A stretch of DNA of 64,000 nucleotides from Alkalibacillus silvisoli (GTDB lineage: Bacteria; Bacillota; Bacilli; Bacillales; Alkalibacillaceae), in assembly GCF_039521975.1 (NCBI RefSeq), contig NZ_BAAACZ010000005.1, positions 62,001 through 126,000 of the forward strand. The letters are read 5' to 3'. Both the position numbers and the translations under genes were made by a program. Below the pieces are notes generated by a model. The model was not told the origin of the DNA. It made no database searches and was given only the letters and a program-made list of their open reading frames with translations. Below are positions 16,037 to 24,550 of this stretch, piece by piece (the stretch's first letter is position 1; each line of letters opens with the position of its first letter).

Positions 16037-17239
16037 TTATGCATCTTTAGCGTATAATTCTTTAGGCAATGAATTAAAAGCTTGCTCTAAATCAGCAATC
16101 AAATCATCGATATCTTCAATCCCTGCAGAATATCTGATTAAACCTTCTGGGATCCCCATTGCCTCTCGTTCTTCTGGTGTACATTCAACGTGACTTGTTG
16201 TACGTGGCGGTCCTATAATGGTCTGAACACAACCTAAACTTGCAGCACGTTTGGCTAATTTCATCTTAGGCAATAATTGATGCACGGTTTCTAATCCACC
16301 TTTAACAGAAAAGCTTAACATACCGCCGAACCCTTTCATTTGTCGTTTTGCAATAACATGACCTTTATGCTCTTCTAACCCTGGATAAAAGACATCATCG
16401 ACCCAATCGATTGTTTTTAAATATTGCGCTACTTTCATCGCATTTTCGTTTTGCCTTTCGACTCTTAAATGAAGCGTTTTCATTCCGCGAAGTAATAAAT
16501 ATGATGCCATTGGATTTAACGTTGCTCCATTAATTTCACGATAATGATAAATTTGATCGATTAGCTCTTTAGAACCACAAACAATGCCACCTAATGCATC
16601 TGAATGACCACCTAAATATTTCGTTGCGCTGTGTAAGACGAGATCAACACCTAACTCAAGCGGATTTTGGTTAACAGGTGAAGCGAATGTGCCATCAATG
16701 ATGACAAGTGCACCAGCTGCATGGCCTGCTTTTGCCATTCGTTCAATATCAATGATTTTTAACGTTGGGTTTGTTGGTGATTCCAAATAAAGGACTTGAC
16801 AACCATTCGCTATTTCCACTTCAATCTCAGCATGATCGTCTGTTTCACAAAAGACGACATCGACACCACTTTTCGGTAAAAATTCAGTGAAAATTTTATT
16901 TGTACCACCATACGTATCTTTAATTGTCACAACGCGATCACCTGGGCGTAAAAATGTATAAAGTGTATTCGATATAGCTGCCATACCCGTTGAGAAACTA
17001 GTTGCTGCTTCTGCGCCTTCTAAATCTTTGACTTTGTCTTCGAATGCTTGTGTCGTTGGATTCGTGTTGCGTCCATAAATGTGACCTTCCCGCTTACCTG
17101 TTGCAATTTCATGCCATTCATCCATATCATCATAACCAAATGATACACTGTGCACAACTGGAACTTGAGTTGCCCCGTAAGCTAATTGTTCTTTTTCCCC
17201 TGACCATAAAGCTTTTGTACCTGGTTTAAATTGTGTCAT
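16037..17239 (-). CDS. Cys/Met-metabolism PLP enzyme (cystathionine gamma-synthase / methionine gamma-lyase family)
   Basis: 400 residues of the gamma-family PLP enzymes. Landmarks are YGRNTNPT (phosphate/Tyr-Arg site), FSTGMAAI, DGTFASP and the PLP-binding Lys in LHSATKYLGGHSD, with an Arg in IRYSAGIED near the C-terminus for the substrate carboxylate. The family covers gamma-synthase, gamma-lyase and related eliminations, and sequence alone does not separate them. Context matters: it lies 42 bp after doeA on the same strand and shares its terminator. A role in processing an ectoine-derived amino acid such as 2,4-diaminobutyrate is therefore a real alternative to methionine metabolism. RBS GGAGG precedes the ATG. 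Confidence 0.85.
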   Translation of the reverse strand: MTQFKPGTKALWSGEKEQLAYGATQVPVVHSVSFGYDDMDEWHEIATGKREGHIYGRNTNPTTQAFEDKVKDLEGAEAATSFSTGMAAISNTLYTFLRPGDRVVTIKDTYGGTNKIFTEFLPKSGVDVVFCETDDHAEIEVEIANGCQVLYLESPTNPTLKIIDIERMAKAGHAAGALVIIDGTFASPVNQNPLELGVDLVLHSATKYLGGHSDALGGIVCGSKELIDQIYHYREINGATLNPMASYLLLRGMKTLHLRVERQNENAMKVAQYLKTIDWVDDVFYPGLEEHKGHVIAKRQMKGFGGMLSFSVKGGLETVHQLLPKMKLAKRAASLGCVQTIIGPPRTTSHVECTPEEREAMGIPEGLIRYSAGIEDIDDLIADLEQAFNSLPKELYAKDA

Positions 17240-17281
17240 CTAAAGCCCTCCTCTAAAATTTTATTTATGCGGTTAAAAGCA

Positions 17282-18493
17282 TTAGCTAATAATCCCACTA
17301 CTGTCATCTGGAAAGTGAAATGGACTTGTTACAATTAATTCACGTGGATAATCCGTTAACATCTCAACACCACTTTCAGTAATAACGAATGACTCACTCA
17401 TCTCAATACCATCATTCTCAAACCACAGCCCTGGAATGAAATGAAAGGTCATGTTAGGCTCGAGCACTGTTTTGTCACCTTTACGAATGCTTGCTGTATG
17501 CTCTCCCCAATCAGGCGGATAATTTAAGCCCATCGAATAGCCGAGGCGCGATTCTTTTTCAATACCATATTTGCGCGTTGACTCACGCCAAGCTGCTTCT
17601 AATTCTTCTAAATAAACACCAGGCTTTGCATGCTCTAATACATTCTCAATCCCTTCACGAACGATACTAGCTAAACGTTGTAAACGCTCTGGTGGCACGC
17701 CAATTGAAACGGTCCGTGCTAATGGTGAGTGGTAACGATTATAACAACCACCCAATTCGATAATGACCGCATTACCTTCTTTAAAATAATGATCAGACCA
17801 TGTTAAATGAGGGGTTGACGTATTTTCACCAGTTGGAAGCATTGGGACAATCGATGGATAATCCCCTCCATAATCTTCAGTTCCTTTAATAAGTTCATAG
17901 TAAATCGCTGCAGCAGCATCATTTTCTCTAGAACCAGTATGAATTGCTGATACCCCAGCATCCATTGCCGCTTCAGCAATCTTACCGGCACGACGCATAA
18001 ATTCAATCTCTTGATCTGACTTTTTAATTCTCACCCAATTCACAAGCGATGTCGCATCTTTTAATGTAGCATTCGGCAACTTTCTCAACAACGTGACATA
18101 CGCTTTTGCAGAGAAATAATATTGATCCATCTCAACACCAACTCGTCGATTCCCATGACCAATTTCAGTTAGAATCTCTGCAATGAACTCCATTGGGTGA
18201 TATTGATCTGAGTGAACGTAATAATCTGGATATGACATGATGTTTTCATCGTACATCCACGTTGTTGATTTTGCGCCATTGGCATCCATTAATCGTCCAA
18301 TCCAAATAGGTTGTGGCTCATCAATCATAACAACCAACATTTGATGAACGTAAAACGACCAAGCATCATACCCCGATAAATAGTTCATATTCGCAGGGTC
18401 AGTTATGAGTAACACCTCAATTCCTTCCCTTGCCATCCGTTCTTTAGTATTTCTAAGCCGTTCTTGATACTCTAAAATATCAAACGTCAACAT
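17282..18493 (-). CDS. doeA: Ectoine hydrolase (DoeA/EutD, M24 peptidase fold)
   Basis: 403 residues. The sequence follows DoeA closely along its length, from memory of the Halomonas protein: NYLSGYDAWSFYVHQML, GRLMDANGAKSTTW, YPDYYV near residue 85, VGVEMDQYYFSAKAY, YGGDYPSIVPMLPTG, and WGEHTASIRKGDKTVLEPNMTFHF. DoeA opens the ectoine ring to N-acetyl-diaminobutyrate in the cytoplasm. Parts of the canonical M24 metal set look replaced (ELGGCYNRYHSPLART in place of a D-x-G...D-x-TRT pattern), as in DoeA. No doeB (deacetylase) or ectoine synthesis genes are in the window. RBS GGGAGG precedes the ATG. Confidence 0.85.
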   Translation of the reverse strand: MLTFDILEYQERLRNTKERMAREGIEVLLITDPANMNYLSGYDAWSFYVHQMLVVMIDEPQPIWIGRLMDANGAKSTTWMYDENIMSYPDYYVHSDQYHPMEFIAEILTEIGHGNRRVGVEMDQYYFSAKAYVTLLRKLPNATLKDATSLVNWVRIKKSDQEIEFMRRAGKIAEAAMDAGVSAIHTGSRENDAAAAIYYELIKGTEDYGGDYPSIVPMLPTGENTSTPHLTWSDHYFKEGNAVIIELGGCYNRYHSPLARTVSIGVPPERLQRLASIVREGIENVLEHAKPGVYLEELEAAWRESTRKYGIEKESRLGYSMGLNYPPDWGEHTASIRKGDKTVLEPNMTFHFIPGLWFENDGIEMSESFVITESGVEMLTDYPRELIVTSPFHFPDDSSGIIS

Positions 18494-18581
18494 AGTAAAT
18501 CCTCCCTTCTTTCAATAACTGAATTTTTAAATTATTTGTTAATTATATTATATTGTCTTAGGAGGCCATTTGATAATATAC

Positions 18582-18620
18582 AAAGTGTATGAACTTTTAA
18601 TCACTTCCTTTATACACTTT
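18582..18620. promoter_or_regulatory. Long-armed inverted repeat upstream of doeA (candidate PucR operator)
   Basis: AAAGTGTAT (18582-18590) and ATACACTTT (18612-18620) are perfect inverted arms 21 nt apart. They lie ~90-130 bp upstream of the doeA start. On the minus strand TTATCA, 18 bp and TATAAT lie between it and the gene. The pucR-like gene is the next upstream, so its product is the natural candidate to bind here. Inference only. Confidence 0.45.
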
Positions 18621-18661
18621 TAGAAAGGAGAGTTGACGCCGGGTTAAAGCAGGTTAGTTTC

Positions 18662-18992
18662 TGATGAGTTCGGATTAATGTCGGATGAGGTGGTGTTATT
18701 GTCGGACGAGAGCGCTTTAGTGTCGGACGGGAAGCACTTATTGTCGGACGAGCGAGCTTTAGTGTCGGATGGGAAGCACTTATTGTCGGACGAGGACGCT
18801 TTAGTGTCGGACGGGAAGCACTTATTGTCGGACGAGCGCGCTTTAGTGTCGGACGGGAAGCACTTATTGTCGGACGAGGACGCTTAACCACCGGATGAGA
18901 ACCTCTTATCACCGGACAAATGTGCTTAACCACCGGATGATCACCTCTTATCACCGGACAAATGTGCTTAATCACTGGATGAGCACCTCCTT
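18662..18992. repeat. 21-bp tandem array (TGTCGGACG type), about 16 units
   Basis: TGTCGGA(C/T)G begins at 18679, 18700, 18721, 18742, 18763, 18784, 18805, 18826, 18847 and 18868, exactly every 21 bp. Five degenerate units (CACCGGA or CACTGGA) continue the period to ~18990. Units alternate between two forms (GCTTTAG- and CACTTAT- before the core), giving a 42-bp super-repeat. Because 21 is a multiple of three, long frames exist on both strands (e.g. 18610-19077 minus), but they have no RBS or domain and overlap pucR. It fills the gap between the regulator gene and the doeA operator. Confidence 0.9.
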
Positions 18993-19052
18993 CATTCATC
19001 AAAAATGCCCATAAATATCCCCAGAGCGCTTTACTCTGAGGTTTCATTCTAA

Positions 19053-20735
19053 TTATTTGAACTGTTTCAACAGCCACAGCCGTACACTCAATTCGAGTAA
19101 GAAAGAATCATCAGCATCGACTAATGTTAAACCGGTTAGATTTTCAATATTACGCAAGCGATACAGCAAGGACTGCCGATGCAAATTCAATGCTCTCGCT
19201 GTTTGACTAACATTTCCTTTATATTTTTGATATGTCATGAAGGTATGAATTAAATCTGTCTGCCTTACTCGGTCGTATTCAATTAAAGGATCGACCGTTT
19301 CTTGAACCATATTAATTAAAGGCTTATTCCCTGCGACATTCATTAAAAGACGATTAACCTTCGTCTCATCGAAGAATGTCCGCTCACCAAAACCATGCTC
19401 CTCAGTATGAATATCTAATGCTGTTCGTGCTTCATGATAACTTTCATAAAATGACTGTAACCCTTGATTATGAAGGCCAATTCCCCATGCAAAATAAACA
19501 TGTGCTAACTGGTCGTGTAACCTTCGTTCAACCATATCTAAAAAATGGTTTACCGTTTCTTGATAGCCTGACTCTTCAATTTCTAAAAAGATAATAACTT
19601 CACCTGCATCAAATGATGACATAGTTTTACGTCCAAGTTGTTGACTTGCGTGAGTGATTTCCTTTTGTACATAATAGTTTAAACTGTGCAATGATGAGCG
19701 GCCAGACTGATCTTGTGCGTCATTCCATGAAGGGTCATCATCTTCTTTAACCTGAAAATCACCGACTAAACAAGCATAGGGCAAGGACAAATCATAGCCT
19801 AACAATTCACCTTTGGACAATGACTTCGCATCAAGTGGTGTGTCATCTTTAGCTAATTGTAAAACGAAATTATCCTTCAACCGAATTTCAGTCATCTCGA
19901 CAGCATTTTCAGTTAAAAAATATAGTGCACAGGCCGTTAAACCGTGCTCTAAAGCGTGCATTGTAAACCAATTTAGCTCTTTAGAAGTATCCGGCATGAA
20001 TAAGAGGTACCCTTGCTTTTTGTTGTTAGAAAAAATAGTAAGTTCATAACACCTCTTACCATTCACATTGTATTGATTTAAATGGTGATATAGTGGGTGT
20101 TCATCTAATGGGACATCAGGTTGATCTAATTTATCGACTGGTATATCACTATGGTCATTCAAAGCATCAATGACATTGAAGTCAAAATCACAATTCGCAC
20201 GAACATTTTTCTCATCATCACTAATGGCGACAGGAATTCCAATCGCCTCATATAAAATCTCCATTAAGTCTTCTAAAGAGCTCCCGTTCAACACACTATT
20301 TGTCAACGTTTGTCTTAAATCTTCTGCTTTTTGTCTTTTAAGTTCATTGTTTTGATTAATTAATTGCAAAATATCATGGATCACATCAGAAAAACGAGTT
20401 TTCCATGGGACCTCAATTAAGGTAAAGTCATGTGATTGAGCTAACGATAAAACATCTTGGGGAATATTTGAAACATAACGACCGGTTGCAACAGTTAAAG
20501 CAGTAGCCCCTGATTGAATAACATCCTCGACAAATGAACGAAACAAAGCTGGGTCTTCACTACACCCCATTCCGGTTGTTAAAACGAATTCATGCTTACG
20601 GACAAAGTTTTCCACTGGAACTTCAATGACTGAAATCCATTCAATTTGCTTTTCAGATAAAGAATCATTACCAGTATGAACAAACGCTTCAACCATAACA
20701 TTCAATCGTAATACATCACTGACTTGAACCCCCAT
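19053..20735 (-). CDS. PucR-family transcriptional regulator
   Basis: 560 residues. An N-terminal PucR sensor domain (about 1-125, with VLTTGMGCSEDPALFRSFVEDV and LIEVPW), a central CdaR/GGDEF-like region (about 280-400) and a C-terminal HTH_30 domain with YKGNVSQTARALNLHRQSLLYRLRNIE complete the family architecture. PucR/CdaR proteins are usually activators of catabolic operons that respond to the pathway substrate. It is codirectional with and upstream of doeA and the PLP enzyme, so ectoine or a derivative is a plausible inducer. RBS GGGGGA precedes the ATG. Confidence 0.9.
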   Translation of the reverse strand: MGVQVSDVLRLNVMVEAFVHTGNDSLSEKQIEWISVIEVPVENFVRKHEFVLTTGMGCSEDPALFRSFVEDVIQSGATALTVATGRYVSNIPQDVLSLAQSHDFTLIEVPWKTRFSDVIHDILQLINQNNELKRQKAEDLRQTLTNSVLNGSSLEDLMEILYEAIGIPVAISDDEKNVRANCDFDFNVIDALNDHSDIPVDKLDQPDVPLDEHPLYHHLNQYNVNGKRCYELTIFSNNKKQGYLLFMPDTSKELNWFTMHALEHGLTACALYFLTENAVEMTEIRLKDNFVLQLAKDDTPLDAKSLSKGELLGYDLSLPYACLVGDFQVKEDDDPSWNDAQDQSGRSSLHSLNYYVQKEITHASQQLGRKTMSSFDAGEVIIFLEIEESGYQETVNHFLDMVERRLHDQLAHVYFAWGIGLHNQGLQSFYESYHEARTALDIHTEEHGFGERTFFDETKVNRLLMNVAGNKPLINMVQETVDPLIEYDRVRQTDLIHTFMTYQKYKGNVSQTARALNLHRQSLLYRLRNIENLTGLTLVDADDSFLLELSVRLWLLKQFK

Positions 20736-20923
20736 ATGATCCCCCTTTTCACTTTTACATCTCTATTTAATTATAGTGATAAACCGAATAAACAGTCAAT
20801 TCAGAAAATTATATTATGGTAAACATTTAAGATTCACATCTGTACATCCACCACCATTATAGACCATTTTATGTAATTATATTTAATAGAATTCCCCCCC
20901 CAAACTAGACTGATCTTATTAAC

Positions 20924-20956
20924 AAAAGGCCGTCCATTCAATGAACGACCTTTTAA
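20924..20956 (-). terminator. Terminator of the 20980 gene
   Basis: AAAGGTCGT pairs with ACGGCCTTT (G-U allowed) with T residues following on the minus strand. Confidence 0.7.
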
Positions 20957-20979
20957 TGATTTTCATTATGAATTCCCTT

Positions 20980-21234
20980 TTATACTTGCTGAATAAACAG
21001 AACTCCTGCAAATACCGCAATTAAAACTAATCCAACAAGAGAGAGTAGTTTTCCGATATTGCCTTTATTATATATAAATACAAACACGAAATAAGTAGCA
21101 ACTGCTATTCCGAAAAACGCATATGCTTCAATCAAGTCACTATGAGTGTAAAGATGCGCGTAGAACAAGAAATAAAGCACTAGCGAAACCAATGAAATAA
21201 CCCCTATTAAATATAAAAGCTTCGAGACGTTCAT
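20980..21234 (-). CDS. Small integral membrane protein of unknown function
   Basis: 84 residues with three hydrophobic segments (about 5-26, 37-54 and 61-81) separated by short polar turns (AHLYTHSDLIEAY, YNKGNIGK). RBS GGAGG lies 6 nt before the ATG, and a terminator follows. I recognise no family. Confidence 0.7.
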   Translation of the reverse strand: MNVSKLLYLIGVISLVSLVLYFLFYAHLYTHSDLIEAYAFFGIAVATYFVFVFIYNKGNIGKLLSLVGLVLIAVFAGVLFIQQV

Positions 21235-21431
21235 CCTAATTCCTCCATTTTATTCCTTATAGAAAATTATACAGTTTAATTCGGAATTTTTCCACACTGA
21301 GATAGTTAATATTATTCCCAATGATAGAACTTCTATGTTATTATGCACTTTTCGATTCTGGAGGGCTGAAGAATTAATCCGGTGAAAAACACATTACTTT
21401 TAGAATCCTTCTCACTTTCCAATCCTAAAAG

Positions 21432-21468
21432 AAAAACCCAGCTTGCAGTAATCCGCAAGCTGGGTCCA
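21432..21468 (-). terminator. Terminator of the tyrosine phenol-lyase gene
   Basis: ACCCAGCTTGC pairs perfectly with GCAAGCTGGGT around an 8-nt loop. TTTTTC follows on the minus strand. Confidence 0.88.
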
Positions 21469-21476
21469 TGATAATT

Positions 21477-22871
21477 TTAGCTTTCAAGTAGTGCGACTTC
21501 TTTCGGTGAGAAGCGTGCATTGAAGAATCGTAGCGTTGGTGGTTCGTAGTCCATCTTCAATCCTTTAATTTGATGACGCTTACGATACAATTCAATAACA
21601 GAATCTGCTACAACGTCCATATGATTATTAGTGTAGACACGACGTGGAATCGTAAGGCGTACCATCTCAAGCTTTGGAATATTGTTCTCACCCGTTTCTT
21701 TATTACGACCAGCTGAAACAATACCTCTTTCCATCGCACGAACTCCTGAATCTAAGTACAGTGCTGCTGCTAACGCTTGAGCTGGGTATTGCTCTCTGTC
21801 TAAATGATCTAAGAAAGCTTTCGCATCTAAATAAACCGCGTGACCTCCAACTGGACGCACCATTGGAATACCTGCATCCATTAGCTGCTCACCTAAATAA
21901 CGCACTTGCTGAATACGATGCTCAATATAATGATCATCAATAGACTCATAGATTCCTTTAGCCATCGCTTCCATATCACGGCCAGCCATACCACCATATG
22001 ATGGCATACCTTCATACACTACAACTAACTCCCGCGAACGCGTGTAAAGTTCCTCATCATTCATCGCTAAAAATCCACCAATATTAACTAATGCATCTTT
22101 CTTACCACTCATCGTACAACCATCTGAGTAAGAGAACATTTCGAGTAAAATATCTTTAATCGGCATATTCTGATAACCTTGTTCGCGCTCTTTAATGAAA
22201 TAAGCATTTTCCACACAACGCGTTGCATCATACATCACGTCAATACCATGCTTTTGACACAAGTCATACGTTTCACGTAAATTATCCATGCTAACTGGTT
22301 GACCACCTGCCATGTTCACTGTAACAGCAACACATACATACGGAATACTCTCAGCACCCACTTCAGCGATCAAGGTCTTTAATTTATTAAGATCAACATT
22401 ACCTTTAAAATCAACTTCTACATCTGGGTCGTGTGCCTCGTCGATGACAACATCTACAAAAGTTCCGCCGTTTAACTCTTGGTGTGCACGTGTCGTAGTA
22501 AAGTACATATTACCTGGAACATAATCGCCTTCTTTTACCTTTAATTGTGATAAAAGATTCTCAGCTCCTCTTCCTTGATGCGTTGGTAGAACATATTTAT
22601 AACCATACACTTCACGAACGGCCTTTTCTAACTTATACCAGCTCTTACTACCCGCATAAGCTTCATCACCAACCATTAATGCTCCCCACTGCTGATCACT
22701 CATCGCATTCGTACCACTATCAGTCAGCAAGTCAATATACACATCTTCACTGTCTAATAAAAATGTATTATACCCTGACTTCTCTAATGCTTTTTGCCGC
22801 TCTTCACGAGTCAAGATATTAAGCGGCTCCACGGCTTTAATTTTGTAAGGCTCAGCTGTACGTCTTTTCAT
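21477..22871 (-). CDS. tpl: Tyrosine phenol-lyase (tryptophanase family)
   Basis: 464 residues of the PLP beta-eliminating lyase family; the PLP Lys is in CTMSGKKDALVN. Three features point to tyrosine phenol-lyase (tyrosine to phenol, pyruvate and ammonia) and away from tryptophanase. NMYFTTTRAHQ has the TTTR run found in Citrobacter TPL, where E. coli TnaA has FDTTQ. VRAMERGIVSAGRN (Met380, Arg382) contains the Met/Arg pair that contacts the phenol ring and hydroxyl, where TnaA has Val and Ile. LRFFNARF has the paired Phe. The start is ATG 22871, with AAAGGGG upstream. It is monocistronic. A generic label of tryptophanase would be less precise. Confidence 0.85.
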   Translation of the reverse strand: MKRRTAEPYKIKAVEPLNILTREERQKALEKSGYNTFLLDSEDVYIDLLTDSGTNAMSDQQWGALMVGDEAYAGSKSWYKLEKAVREVYGYKYVLPTHQGRGAENLLSQLKVKEGDYVPGNMYFTTTRAHQELNGGTFVDVVIDEAHDPDVEVDFKGNVDLNKLKTLIAEVGAESIPYVCVAVTVNMAGGQPVSMDNLRETYDLCQKHGIDVMYDATRCVENAYFIKEREQGYQNMPIKDILLEMFSYSDGCTMSGKKDALVNIGGFLAMNDEELYTRSRELVVVYEGMPSYGGMAGRDMEAMAKGIYESIDDHYIEHRIQQVRYLGEQLMDAGIPMVRPVGGHAVYLDAKAFLDHLDREQYPAQALAAALYLDSGVRAMERGIVSAGRNKETGENNIPKLEMVRLTIPRRVYTNNHMDVVADSVIELYRKRHQIKGLKMDYEPPTLRFFNARFSPKEVALLES

Positions 22872-22996
22872 CAACGATCAACCCCTTTAAATATTTTCTC
22901 AATATTCAGTTTAAGCGAACTAAATTTTTAATACAAGCACACAGATAAAAAGATAAACGCTTTAATGGACTGAATTATACGAGGGCTTAGCTATTT

Positions 22997-23144
22997 CATG
23001 CGAGCGCTGATAAATTCCCCGCGAGCGCTGATAAATTCCCCGCGAGCGCTGATAAATTCCCCGCGAGCGCTGATAAATTCCCCGCGAGCGCTGATAAATT
23101 CCCCGCGAGCGCTGATAAATTCCCCGCGAGCGCTGATAAATTCA
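22997..23144. repeat. 21-bp tandem array (GAGCGCTGATAAA type), 7 units
   Basis: GAGCGCTGATAAATTC starts at 23002, 23023, 23044, 23065, 23086, 23107 and 23128, exactly every 21 bp and nearly without mutation (spacer CCCGC). It fills the space between the tpl promoter region and the dipeptidase terminator. Copies of the same motif occur at 60487-60547 and, inverted, at 62801-62899. The high unit identity suggests recent expansion. Confidence 0.93.
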
Positions 23145-23146
23145 TA

Positions 23147-23184
23147 AAAAACTAGGGACCCTATCTAGGGGTCCCTAGTTTTTT
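23147..23184 (-). terminator. Terminator of the M20 dipeptidase gene
   Basis: AACTAGGGACC pairs with GGTCCCTAGTT, extended by an inner CTA/TAG, with runs of A and T on both sides. It works in both directions. Confidence 0.88.
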
Positions 23185-24550
23185 ATTCACCTAATAAATA
23201 AAAATAATGCGCTAATGTTTCCATTCCTTGATCAAAGTTTTCTAAGTGGAAATGTTCATTTGGTGCGTGTAAGTTCTCATCTGGTAAACCGAAGCCCATT
23301 AACACTACAGGTACATCTAAAATTCGGTCTAATTCAGCTACGATTGGAATTGATCCACCGCCTCGAATGTACGCTGTGTCATTTTGATAAACTGTCTCAT
23401 AAGCTTTAGCTGCTTTTTGAATAACTGGATGATCAAACGGTGTCACGTATGGTTTCCCTTTATCAAATGGATTGACTTCTACTTCAACGCCTTTTGGTAC
23501 GTTTTCATGAACATGCTTCGTTAGCTGCTTAACAATGTGATCTGGGTCTTGGTCTGGTACTAGGCGGCAAGTTATTTTCGCTGTTGCCTGATTAGGTAAA
23601 ACGGTCTTGATCCCTTCGCCTTGGAACCCACCATAAAGGCCATTAACTTCAAGCGTTGGTCGAACAGAAGTCCGTTCGACATAAGAGTAGCCTTCTTCTC
23701 CGTCTAATTCAGAAACACCTAGTTCACCTTTAAGCTTAGCTTCATCAAATGGTACTTTTGCTAAGGCATCACGCTCATCTTTTGTAAGCTCAGGAATATC
23801 ACGGTAAAAGTCTTCAACTAAAATTCGATTATTCTCATCACGGAATGAGTCAACGATTTTAACAAGAGCGTGAATAGGATTAACGACTCCGCCACCATAC
23901 TCACCAGAATGTAGATCACTATTCGCCCCTTTGACATCAATTTGAATACCCGCAAGGCCACGCAATCCGTATGTAATCGTTGGCTTACCTTTTTCAACTA
24001 ATGCAGAGTCAGACACAACGACCAAGTCAGCATGTAACATCTCAGCATGCTCCTCAGCAAACTTCGGTAAGTTCGGACTACCAATCTCCTCCTCACCTTC
24101 AATTAATACTTTAAAATTCACAGGAGGCGTTTCATCTTGGCTAATTACAGCTTCCATAACTTTAAGGTGCATGAACACTTGCCCTTTATCATCTGTTGCC
24201 CCACGCGCGAAAATTTTATTATCACGGATCGTTGGTTCAAACGGCTCTGAATCCCATAAATGAACCGGGTCCACTGGTTGTACGTCGTAATGACCATAAA
24301 CTAAAACAGTCGGTGCATTTCCATCCGCTATGTATTCACCATAAACAACCGGCTTACCATCTGATTCCATCACTTTTGCTTCTTGAAAGCCAATATTCTC
24401 AAGCTCAGATTCGACCCATTCTGCTGCACGCACGGTGTCTTCATGATACTCTGATAACGCACTAATACTTGGAATTTTCAAGAAATCTTCTAACTCTTGT
24501 AAATGACGCTCGCGATTGTCTTTTAAAAATTGAATCACTTGCTCTTTCAT
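23183..24550 (-). CDS. M20-family dipeptidase / metallopeptidase
   Basis: 455 residues, cytoplasmic. The M20 landmarks are present: VYGHYDVQPVDP with the first zinc His and catalytic Asp, RGATDDKGQ with the bridging Asp, EGEEEIGSPNL with the catalytic Glu and zinc Glu, SDLHSGEYGGGV in the dimerisation/lid domain, and ENLHAPNEHF with the last zinc His. This is the dipeptidase/carnosinase-like branch with broad dipeptide cleavage. RBS GGAGG. It lies upstream of tpl, separated by a terminator and repeat array, so it is a separate transcript. Confidence 0.9.
   Translation of the reverse strand: MKEQVIQFLKDNRERHLQELEDFLKIPSISALSEYHEDTVRAAEWVESELENIGFQEAKVMESDGKPVVYGEYIADGNAPTVLVYGHYDVQPVDPVHLWDSEPFEPTIRDNKIFARGATDDKGQVFMHLKVMEAVISQDETPPVNFKVLIEGEEEIGSPNLPKFAEEHAEMLHADLVVVSDSALVEKGKPTITYGLRGLAGIQIDVKGANSDLHSGEYGGGVVNPIHALVKIVDSFRDENNRILVEDFYRDIPELTKDERDALAKVPFDEAKLKGELGVSELDGEEGYSYVERTSVRPTLEVNGLYGGFQGEGIKTVLPNQATAKITCRLVPDQDPDHIVKQLTKHVHENVPKGVEVEVNPFDKGKPYVTPFDHPVIQKAAKAYETVYQNDTAYIRGGGSIPIVAELDRILDVPVVLMGFGLPDENLHAPNEHFHLENFDQGMETLAHYFYLLGE

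Noticed and set aside
18610..19077. 155-codon minus-strand frame with repeated RPTISASRPTLK-like units (and an 81-bp-offset plus-strand frame of SDG/SDE repeats)
   Set aside because: It is only the translation of the 21-bp tandem array, overlaps the end of the PucR gene, and has no RBS or domain.
22872..22996. Amino-acid riboswitch or tna-type leader peptide before tpl
   Set aside because: I found no short Trp/Tyr-rich leader frame with an RBS and no recognisable aptamer.
22997..23144. CRISPR array
   Set aside because: Units are 21 bp head to tail without unique spacers and no cas genes are near. They are simple tandem repeats.
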